Below are positions 1-5,129 of a stretch of 5,129 bases of DNA, piece after piece. Origin of the DNA: an uncultured Lachnospiraceae bacterium. GTDB lineage: Bacteria > Bacillota > Clostridia > Lachnospirales > Lachnospiraceae. The position numbers and the translations under genes were made by a program. How positions within the stretch are numbered: position 1 is the stretch's first letter; every line of letters starts with the position of its first letter. The notes below the pieces were generated by a model. The model made no database searches. It was not told the origin of the DNA and saw only the letters and a program-made list of their open reading frames with translations. The stretch is taken from NCBI GenBank assembly GCA_934351765.1, contig CAKRJM010000149.1:1-5129 (forward strand), given 5' to 3'.

Positions 1-101
1 TCAATGCTCTTTTTATTTGCAATCTCCCATAAATCAAGGTTTTAGAAACAAAAAAACAGGTAGAATTTGACACTACCCAACGGACTGGAGAGGGAGGCTT
101 T

Positions 102-644
102 ATGAAAAAATTGTTTATTGGCCTGATATCATGCGTTGTCGGACTGCTGATCGTTTTGAGTGCGATGGGTTCTTATAAAAAAAGAAAGCAGGCAGAGGAT
201 AGATACCTGTCATTAACGACATTAGAATCACCGGACATGATTTATCTGGAGAAAGACAATCGGAAGGTAATGATATCTGCCGGCGATTCGGAATACGTGG
301 AGATTCATCAAATTGTGTCGGATTGTTGGAAAAACAGCTTGAAAAACGGAAAACTGGAATTTGTGTTATTATTGTATATCACAGAACCGGAAGAGGATAC
401 GATTCGACTGACGTATCATTATGATTCGCCGATCTTATGGCAGCCTTATGGTACAGATGGGATGGTAATCGAGGCAGATACTTATACATTTTTTCCGTTT
501 TATAAGCCATATGAAGAGTGGGGAGTGATTTCTGAAAAACAAAACTATACAACAGAAGCATATGTGATCCTATTTCATGCAAGTGAAGAACTGAGGGAGA
601 AGCTCACGGAAATCTGGACAGATCATGCGGAAGCTCTTGGATAG
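102..644 (+). CDS. Small membrane-anchored protein of unknown function
   Basis: A 180-residue protein that I do not recognise. The N-terminus is Met-Lys-Lys followed by one hydrophobic segment at about residues 4-23, then a basic patch (KKRK, residues 26-29). This is the pattern of an uncleaved signal anchor with the C-terminal ~150 residues outside the cell. A lipobox-like LISC ends at Cys11, but the hydrophobic run continues well past it and only ten residues precede it, so a lipoprotein is less likely. The rest is soluble-looking, rich in acidic and aromatic residues (for example YKPYEEW near 134-140), with no repeat, zinc motif or catalytic signature that I can name. The start is supported by a purine-rich ribosome binding site (AGGGAGG, 91-97) four bases before ATG. 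It lies upstream of the ileS promoter and is transcribed separately from it. The gene is visibly A+T-richer than ileS, which could mean a lineage-specific or acquired gene. That it is coding is fairly sure; its function is open. Confidence 0.8.
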   Translation: MKKLFIGLISCVVGLLIVLSAMGSYKKRKQAEDRYLSLTTLESPDMIYLEKDNRKVMISAGDSEYVEIHQIVSDCWKNSLKNGKLEFVLLLYITEPEEDTIRLTYHYDSPILWQPYGTDGMVIEADTYTFFPFYKPYEEWGVISEKQNYTTEAYVILFHASEELREKLTEIWTDHAEALG

Positions 645-652
645 AACATTCA

Positions 653-690
653 GCCGGCCGGTCCGGGTGGGCCGTGAAAGGCGATTTTTT
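653..690 (+). terminator. Possible weak terminator after the small membrane protein gene
   Basis: CGGCC (655-659) can pair with GGCCG (670-674) around a ten-base loop, and a run of six T follows at 685-690. The T run begins about ten bases after the stem, which is farther than in a good intrinsic terminator, so this is only a candidate. Its position between the stop codon at 644 and the ileS promoter at 726 is where a terminator would be expected. Confidence 0.3.
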
Positions 691-725
691 CGGAGTTTTT
701 GTGCATTTTCCTGTCCGTTTCCCCC

Positions 726-754
726 TTGACTTTTCTTCTGCCCGATTCTATAAT
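726..754 (+). promoter_or_regulatory. Sigma-A type promoter of the ileS T-box transcript
   Basis: A -35 box TTGACT (726-731, five of six consensus bases) and a perfect -10 box TATAAT (749-754) are separated by exactly 17 bp. Transcription would start near 761, just before the first paired elements of the T-box leader. The fit of spacing and position to the downstream RNA makes this the main ileS promoter. The gene would then carry a 5' untranslated leader of roughly 360 nt. Confidence 0.88.
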
Positions 755-949
755 GAAAAATGATAGGCAAAATGCCCAGACGGAGACAGTAGGCCGGCAG
801 GAAAGTCACAGAGACCCGGGGACAGGTGGGAGCCCGGGACGAGTAATGGCGGACTGAAGATCACTCCCGAGCAGCAGGCTGAAGAGCAAAGTAGGCCGGG
901 CCGGTTTCCCCCGTTAAAAGGAGCGTGTATGACCGGAAACGGCGTACGC

Positions 950-990
950 AGAACAGGTGGTAACGCGAAGAATAAGCTTCGTCCTTTTCT
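950..990 (+). promoter_or_regulatory. T-box antiterminator helix
   Basis: Helix A1 pairs AGAACAGG (950-957) with CCTTTTCT (983-990), with one C-U mismatch at 954/986. The seven-base bulge TGGTAAC (958-964) is where the tRNA acceptor end binds. Helix A2 pairs GCG (965-967) with CGT (980-982). The 3' half (974-990) is also the 5' arm and loop of the terminator, so the two structures exclude each other. This overlap is the expected transcription-attenuation logic of T-box leaders. Confidence 0.87.
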
Positions 991-1004
991 GGACGGAGCT
1001 TTTT
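974..1004 (+). terminator. T-box regulated intrinsic terminator
   Basis: An 11-bp stem pairs AAGCTTCGTCC (974-984) with GGACGGAGCTT (991-1001), with one U-G wobble and a six-base loop TTTTCT (985-990). It runs straight into a T run (1000-1004). It should stop transcription before ileS when charged tRNA-Ile is plentiful, and should be prevented by the overlapping antiterminator when uncharged tRNA is bound. Confidence 0.92.
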
Positions 1005-1043
1005 ATGTTAGCAGGATTCCTCTGGAATTTTGCGCGAGAGCAT

Positions 1044-1091
1044 TGAGCCATGCACAGACCAGCGGTCTGGAGCGTGGCACACCATGGCTCA
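1044..1091 (+). repeat. Inverted repeat / hairpin between T-box terminator and ileS start
   Basis: TGAGCCATG (1044-1052) is perfectly complementary to CATGGCTCA (1083-1091), and between them CAGACC (1055-1060) pairs with GGTCTG (1064-1069) around an AGC loop. The same 5' strand has a second option: GCCATGC (1047-1053) pairs with GCGTGGC (1072-1078) with one wobble, which stacks almost directly on the inner hairpin. No T run follows (ATAAGTTTAATC), so it is not an intrinsic terminator. The ribosome binding site at 1107-1112 stays outside both foldings. A role in mRNA stability or in tuning translation is possible but is inference. Confidence 0.6.
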
Positions 1092-1106
1092 TAAGTTTAA
1101 TCTATC

Positions 1107-1112
1107 AGGAGG
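1107..1112 (+). promoter_or_regulatory. Ribosome binding site of ileS
   Basis: A full AGGAGG lies six bases before the ATG at 1119. It decides the ileS start. It also argues against translation of the short overlapping frame that begins at 929 inside the T-box RNA. Confidence 0.9.
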
Positions 1113-1118
1113 TATACT

Positions 1119-4100
1119 ATGTATAACAAAGTCCCCACAAACATGAATTTTGTGGAACGGGAAAAGAAGGTCGGAGAGTTCTGGAAAGAGAACGAGATCT
1201 TCGAGAAGAGTATTGAAAACCGGAAGAAGGGTGAAACCTATACCTTTTATGATGGCCCGCCGACTGCAAACGGCAAGCCCCATATCGGTCATGTGCTGAC
1301 CCGTGTTATCAAGGATATGATTCCCCGTTACCGTACCATGAAGGGTTATATGGTACCCAGAAAGGCCGGCTGGGATACCCACGGACTTCCCGTTGAGCTG
1401 GAAGTCGAGAAGATGCTGGGACTGGACGGAAAGGAGCAGATCGAGCAGTACGGTCTGGAGCCGTTCATCGAGCATTGTAAGGAGAGCGTCTGGAAATACA
1501 AGGGCATGTGGGAGAAATTCTCGGATACCGTCGGATTCTGGGCGGATATGGAGCATCCTTACGTAACGTATGACAATGATTTCATCGAGTCCGAGTGGTG
1601 GGCATTAAAGAAGATCTGGGATAAGAAGCTGTTATACAAGGGCTTCAAGATCGTACCCTACTGCCCTCGCTGCGGAACTCCGCTGTCCAGCCATGAGGTT
1701 GCCCAGGGCTACAAGGATGTCAAGGAACGCTCCGCCGTTGTCCGCTTTAAGGTAAAGGACGAGGACGCCTATTTCCTGGCATGGACGACGACTCCCTGGA
1801 CGCTGCCCTCCAACATCGCCCTCTGCGTAAACCCCGATGAGGACTATGCAAAGGTCAAGGCGGCAGACGGATATACCTATTATATGGCGACCGCGCTTCT
1901 GGACACCGTTCTCGGAAAGCTCGGAAAAGACGGCGCTCCTGCTTATGAAGTGCTGGAGACCTATAAGGGCAGGGATCTGGAATACAAGGAATATGAGCCG
2001 TTATTTGAGTGTGCGAAGAATGTGGCAGATAAGCAGCATAAGAAGGCATTCTTTGTGTTATGTGATACGTATGTTACGATGGGCGACGGTACCGGCGTGG
2101 TTCATATCGCTCCGGCATTCGGTGAAGATGATGCCCGTGTATGCAGAAAGTACGGCAATATGCCGTTTGTACAGCTGGTTGACGGAAAAGGTGACATGAC
2201 CGCAGATACACCGTTCGCCGGACTGTTTGTCAAGGATGCCGATCCCAAGGTGCTGCAGTGGCTGGACGAGAGAGGACAGCTTTTCGATGCGCCCAAGTTC
2301 GAGCACAGCTATCCTCATTGCTGGAGATGCGGAACGCCTCTGATCTACTATGCGCGTGAGTCCTGGTTCATCAAGATGACCGAGGTAAAGGAGCACCTGA
2401 TCCGTAATAACAACACCATCAACTGGATTCCCGAGAGCATCGGAAAGGGACGGTTCGGCGACTGGCTGGAGAACGTTCAGGACTGGGGCCTTTCCAGAAA
2501 CCGTTACTGGGGAACTCCTTTAAATATCTGGGAATGTGAGTGCGGCTGCCAGCATTCCATCGGAAGCATTGAGGAGCTGAAGAGCATGTCTCCCAACTGC
2601 CCCGACAATATTGAGCTGCACCGTCCTTACATTGATGATGTGACCATCACCTGCCCCGACTGCGGAAAGCAGATGCATCGTGTTCCCGAGGTGATCGACT
2701 GCTGGTTCGATTCCGGTTCCATGCCGTTCGCACAGCATCATTATCCCTTTGAGAACGAGGATCTGTTCAGGCAGCAGTTCCCGGCACAGTTTATCTCCGA
2801 GGCTGTTGACCAGACAAGAGGCTGGTTCTACTCCCTCCTTGCCATCTCCACCCTGCTGTTCGACAAGGCGCCTTATGAGAACGTAATCGTTCTGGGCCAT
2901 GTTCAGGATGAGAACGGCCAGAAGATGAGCAAGTCCAAGGGCAACGCGGTAGATCCCTTCGATGCACTGGAAACCTACGGAGCCGATGCGATCCGCTGGT
3001 ATTTCTACATCAACAGCGCACCCTGGCTGCCCAACCGGTTCCATGGCAAGGCGGTTATGGAGGGACAGAGAAAGTTCCTGGGAACCTTATGGAACACTTA
3101 CGCATTCTTTGTCCTGTATGCGAATATTGATAACTTTGACGCAACAAAATATACACTGGATTACACGAAGCTGTCTGTTATGGACAAATGGATCCTGTCC
3201 AAGATGAACAGCATGGTCAAGGCTGTGGACGACAACCTGGCAAACTACCGGATTCCCGAAGCGGCAAGAGCACTTCAGGAGTTCGTGGATGATCTGTCCA
3301 ACTGGTATGTAAGAAGAAGCCGTGAGCGTTTCTGGGCAAAGGGCATGGGACAGGATAAGATCAATGCCTACATGACCCTCTACACCGCACTGGTAACGGT
3401 CAGCAAGGCAGCGGCACCCATGATTCCGTTCATGACCGAGGATATTTACCGCAACCTGGTCTGCTCCATCGACAAGACCGCGCCCGAAAGCGTTCATCTG
3501 TGTGACTTCCCTACCGTATGTGAGGAGCATATCGACAAGGAGCTGGAAGATAACATGGAGCATGTCCTGAAGGTTGTTGTCATGGGACGTGCATGCAGAA
3601 ATACCGCCAATATCAAGAATCGTCAGCCCATTGGCAAGATGTTTGTGAAGGCACCGTTCACGCTTCCGGAGTTCTACGAGGAGATCGTGGAGGATGAGCT
3701 GAATGTGAAGAAGGCTGTATTCACCGATGATGTGCGTGAGTTCACAACCTATACCTTCAAGCCTCAGATGCGGACGGTAGGACCGAAGTACGGAAAGCTG
3801 TTAGGTCAGATCAAGGCAGCACTCTCCGGTCTGGACGGCAATGCAGCCATGGATGAGCTTAATGAAAAGGGCTTCTTATCCATGAGCATCGGCGGAACGG
3901 AAGTAACTCTCGGAAAAGAAGATCTGCTCATCGACATGACTCAGAAGGAGGGCTATGTGACCGAAGCAGATAAGGAAGTAACCGTGGTTATGGACACCAA
4001 CTTGACGCCGGAGCTGATCGAGGAGGGTTTTGTCCGCGAGATCATCAGCAAGATCCAGACCATGAGAAAGGAAGCCGGCTTCGAGGTCATGGACCAGATC

Positions 4101-4277
4101 AATCTGTATCAGGATGAGAACGAGAAGATCGCCGGAATCCTGAAGGATTACACCGATCAGATCAAATCTGAGGTTCTGGCAAAGAATATTTACATCGGAA
4201 AGATCGCCGGATACGAAAAAGACTGGAATATTAACGGCGAACATGTTATGCTTGGTGTGGAGAAAGCGACTGTTTAA
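1119..4277 (+). CDS. ileS: Isoleucine--tRNA ligase (IleRS), type 2, complete
   Basis: Cytoplasmic class I aminoacyl-tRNA synthetase that joins isoleucine to tRNA-Ile using ATP and proofreads misactivated valine. The Rossmann catalytic core carries HIGH at residues 55-58 (context YDGPPTANGKPHIGH) and KMSKS at 602-606. The inserted CP1 editing domain spans about 195-395, with the Thr-rich TTTPWTLPSN (223-232) and GTGVVHIAPAFGEDD (324-338), whose Asp337/338 matches the editing aspartate region. Cys pairs C182/C185 and C401/C404, and a second set C473/C475/C477 with C512/C515, look like the two zinc sites of this family. The anticodon-binding helical domain starts near 685 (MDKWILSKMN). The C-terminal region (about 880-1052) contains LTPELIEEGFVREIISKIQTMRKEAGF-like sequence typical of long IleRS and lacks the terminal zinc finger of the E. 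coli type. The length of 1052 residues fits type 2 enzymes. It is controlled by the upstream Ile T-box. No frameshift or missing motif was seen. Confidence 0.98.
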   Translation: MYNKVPTNMNFVEREKKVGEFWKENEIFEKSIENRKKGETYTFYDGPPTANGKPHIGHVLTRVIKDMIPRYRTMKGYMVPRKAGWDTHGLPVELEVEKMLGLDGKEQIEQYGLEPFIEHCKESVWKYKGMWEKFSDTVGFWADMEHPYVTYDNDFIESEWWALKKIWDKKLLYKGFKIVPYCPRCGTPLSSHEVAQGYKDVKERSAVVRFKVKDEDAYFLAWTTTPWTLPSNIALCVNPDEDYAKVKAADGYTYYMATALLDTVLGKLGKDGAPAYEVLETYKGRDLEYKEYEPLFECAKNVADKQHKKAFFVLCDTYVTMGDGTGVVHIAPAFGEDDARVCRKYGNMPFVQLVDGKGDMTADTPFAGLFVKDADPKVLQWLDERGQLFDAPKFEHSYPHCWRCGTPLIYYARESWFIKMTEVKEHLIRNNNTINWIPESIGKGRFGDWLENVQDWGLSRNRYWGTPLNIWECECGCQHSIGSIEELKSMSPNCPDNIELHRPYIDDVTITCPDCGKQMHRVPEVIDCWFDSGSMPFAQHHYPFENEDLFRQQFPAQFISEAVDQTRGWFYSLLAISTLLFDKAPYENVIVLGHVQDENGQKMSKSKGNAVDPFDALETYGADAIRWYFYINSAPWLPNRFHGKAVMEGQRKFLGTLWNTYAFFVLYANIDNFDATKYTLDYTKLSVMDKWILSKMNSMVKAVDDNLANYRIPEAARALQEFVDDLSNWYVRRSRERFWAKGMGQDKINAYMTLYTALVTVSKAAAPMIPFMTEDIYRNLVCSIDKTAPESVHLCDFPTVCEEHIDKELEDNMEHVLKVVVMGRACRNTANIKNRQPIGKMFVKAPFTLPEFYEEIVEDELNVKKAVFTDDVREFTTYTFKPQMRTVGPKYGKLLGQIKAALSGLDGNAAMDELNEKGFLSMSIGGTEVTLGKEDLLIDMTQKEGYVTEADKEVTVVMDTNLTPELIEEGFVREIISKIQTMRKEAGFEVMDQINLYQDENEKIAGILKDYTDQIKSEVLAKNIYIGKIAGYEKDWNINGEHVMLGVEKATV

Positions 4278-4345
4278 GAGCGACATCTGGGGTTACACCG
4301 ATGGGGCCGCGAATAAAATGTTCAGTCGGGGGGCTGAAATGACCA

Positions 4346-4352
4346 AAGGAGG
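4346..4352 (+). promoter_or_regulatory. Ribosome binding site of glgP
   Basis: AAGGAGG sits five bases before the ATG at 4358, which fixes the start of the phosphorylase gene. The preceding gap (4278-4345) has only a five-base-pair hairpin (TTCAG 4321-4325 with CTGAA 4334-4338) and no T-rich terminator tail. Confidence 0.88.
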
Positions 4353-4357
4353 TAATC

Positions 4358-5129
4358 ATGTCCAGCTATCAGTTTAATAAGGAACAGTTCAAGCAGGAAG
4401 TAGTCAGTAATGTAAAGAATCTTTACCGCAAGACCATTTCCGATGCGACACCGGCACAGGTGTTCCAGGCAGTAGCCTACGCTGTGAAGGATGTCATCAT
4501 CGATGAATGGATTGCAACCCATAAGCAGTATGTGGAGCAGGACGCCAAGACCCTGTATTACATGTCCATGGAGTTCCTCATGGGCAGAGCCCTTGGCAAT
4601 AATATCATCAATATCCGCGCCAGAGAAGGGATCCGCGAGGCACTCGATGAGCTTGGCTTCGATCTTAATGTGATCGAGGACCAGGAGCGTGATCCGGCTC
4701 TCGGAAACGGCGGCCTCGGCCGTCTGGCGGCTTGTTTCCTGGATTCCCTGGCAACTCTGGGCTATGCGGCCTACGGCTGCGGAATCCGCTATAAGTACGG
4801 GATGTTCAAACAGGCCATCCGTGACGGCTTCCAGATCGAGGAGCCCGATGACTGGCTGAAGGACGGCAATCCGTTTGAGGTGCGCCGTGACGAATATGCC
4901 TGTGAGGTTAAGTTCGGAGGCTATGTAAAGACCGAATGGAGAGACGGAAGAAACTGGTATGTCCAGGAGGGCTATCAGTCTGTCCGTGCAGTGCCCTATG
5001 ATCTTCCGATTGTCGGCTACGGCAACAACGTAGTCAACAGCCTGATGATCTGGGATGCAGAGCCCATCAACACCTTTAACCTGGATTCCTTTGACAAGGG
5101 CGATTATCTGTACGCCGGAGAGCAGGAGA
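4358..5129 (+). CDS. glgP: Glycogen/starch/alpha-glucan phosphorylase, N-terminal part (cut by window end)
   Basis: Glycosyltransferase family 35 enzyme that releases glucose-1-phosphate from the non-reducing ends of stored alpha-1,4-glucan, using pyridoxal phosphate. The first 257 codons are present and in frame to the window edge; family members are usually about 750-850 residues, so roughly two thirds is missing, including the C-terminal PLP-lysine. Family signatures seen: YYMSMEFLMGRALGNN (67-82), the very conserved DPALGNGGLGRLAACFLDS (112-130) that holds the glycine loop near the cofactor phosphate, GCGIRYKYGMFKQ (140-152), and EEPDDWLKDGNPFEVRR slightly after. The N-terminus is short and lacks the long regulatory extension of animal enzymes, as is usual in bacteria. 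The start is fixed by AAGGAGG. It follows ileS by 80 bp in the same direction with no clear terminator between them, so partial cotranscription is possible. The functional link to isoleucine supply is not obvious. Confidence 0.96.
   Translation, partial: MSSYQFNKEQFKQEVVSNVKNLYRKTISDATPAQVFQAVAYAVKDVIIDEWIATHKQYVEQDAKTLYYMSMEFLMGRALGNNIINIRAREGIREALDELGFDLNVIEDQERDPALGNGGLGRLAACFLDSLATLGYAAYGCGIRYKYGMFKQAIRDGFQIEEPDDWLKDGNPFEVRRDEYACEVKFGGYVKTEWRDGRNWYVQEGYQSVRAVPYDLPIVGYGNNVVNSLMIWDAEPINTFNLDSFDKGDYLYAGEQE

Larger units (their letters stand above)
762..1004 (+). promoter_or_regulatory. T-box riboswitch sensing tRNA-Ile, upstream of ileS
   Basis: A cis-acting leader RNA that binds uncharged tRNA and switches a terminator off. 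Stem I: GGAG (782-785) can pair with CTCC (864-867). The specifier loop has AGTA (788-791) facing GAA (856-858), the usual S-turn, followed by specifier codon ATC (860-862) and a purine. ATC is an isoleucine codon, agreeing with the gene downstream. The distal part has an AGAGA-type bulge (810-814), a CCCGGG/CCCGGG stem (815-820 with 833-838) and a GGTG-GAG type terminal loop. Stem II: GGCT (877-880) with GGCC (894-897), with GAA opposite AGTA (890-893). The conserved CCGTTA lies at 911-916. The T-box core AGGTGGTAACGCG spans 955-967; its TGGT (958-961) complements the ACCA 3' end expected of tRNA-Ile. The antiterminator and terminator are given separately. Exact pairing in the middle of stem I is uncertain by eye; the class and the Ile specificity are well supported. 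Confidence 0.95.

Noticed and set aside
67..72. Perfect TTGACA -35 box before the small membrane protein gene
   Set aside because: A -10 box at 17 bp spacing would fall on the ribosome binding site (GAGAGG region), and nothing there resembles TATAAT. I could not identify a convincing promoter in 1-101.
59..77. Small inverted repeat GGTAG/CTACC upstream of the first gene
   Set aside because: Five base pairs with a nine-base loop and no T run; easily due to chance.
1113..1118. TATACT resembling a -10 box right before ileS
   Set aside because: It sits between the ribosome binding site and the start codon, so a transcript from it would lack the ribosome binding site, and there is no -35 box at proper distance.
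929..1126. Short + strand open frame of 65 codons just before ileS
   Set aside because: It lies across the T-box core, antiterminator and terminator and ends a few bases into ileS. The RNA structure explains the sequence better and the peptide looks like no known leader peptide.
1089..1556. Minus-strand open frame of 155 codons over the start of ileS
   Set aside because: Shadow of ileS in the opposite strand. The ileS frame has unmistakable family motifs here and the antisense product has none.
1837..2199. Plus-strand open frame of 120 codons within ileS, in another frame
   Set aside because: It overlaps the editing domain of ileS entirely, and the product is rich in Arg, Met and Trp as expected from out-of-frame reading.
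2520..3044. Minus-strand open frame of 174 codons within ileS
   Set aside because: Antisense shadow over the KMSKS region of ileS. Such long antisense frames arise from the codon bias of the real gene.
4293..4319. Possible glgP promoter (TTACAC with TAAAAT)
   Set aside because: The -10-like box is fair, but the -35 matches poorly and the spacing is about 15 bp, so it is not reported as a feature.

Overview
The window reads as a chromosomal housekeeping segment of a Gram-positive Clostridia bacterium, most plausibly a Lachnospiraceae-type Firmicute. This is inferred from strong AGGAGG-type ribosome binding sites, a tRNA-sensing T-box leader in front of an aminoacyl-tRNA synthetase gene, a long (type 2) isoleucyl-tRNA synthetase and the style of the glycogen phosphorylase. 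No 16S or other taxonomic marker is present, so the assignment is tentative.

Layout, all on the + strand: (1) 102-644, a small single-pass membrane-anchored protein of unknown function, visibly A+T-richer than what follows. (2) 645-1118, a 474-base region without a gene, almost all of it explained. It has a possible weak terminator, a near-consensus sigma-A promoter (TTGACT, 17 bp, TATAAT), then a full T-box riboswitch with an AUC (Ile) specifier, a T-box bulge whose UGGU matches the ACCA end of tRNA-Ile, and mutually exclusive antiterminator and terminator helices. A 114-nt stretch between the terminator and the start codon carries a strong hairpin with two competing pairings. (3) 1119-4277, ileS, complete, 1052 codons. 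(4) 4278-4357, a short gap with no clear terminator. (5) 4358 to the window end, the first 257 codons of glycogen phosphorylase, cut by the window edge.

How it works: uncharged tRNA-Ile should bind the leader RNA, stabilise the antiterminator and let transcription continue into ileS, so that isoleucine (or charging) shortage raises synthetase supply. Whether glgP is reached by ileS readthrough or has its own promoter cannot be settled by eye. I see no mobile element, CRISPR array, tRNA or rRNA gene. I found no clearly new system. The less explained items are the unknown small membrane protein and the switch-like hairpin between the T-box terminator and ileS.
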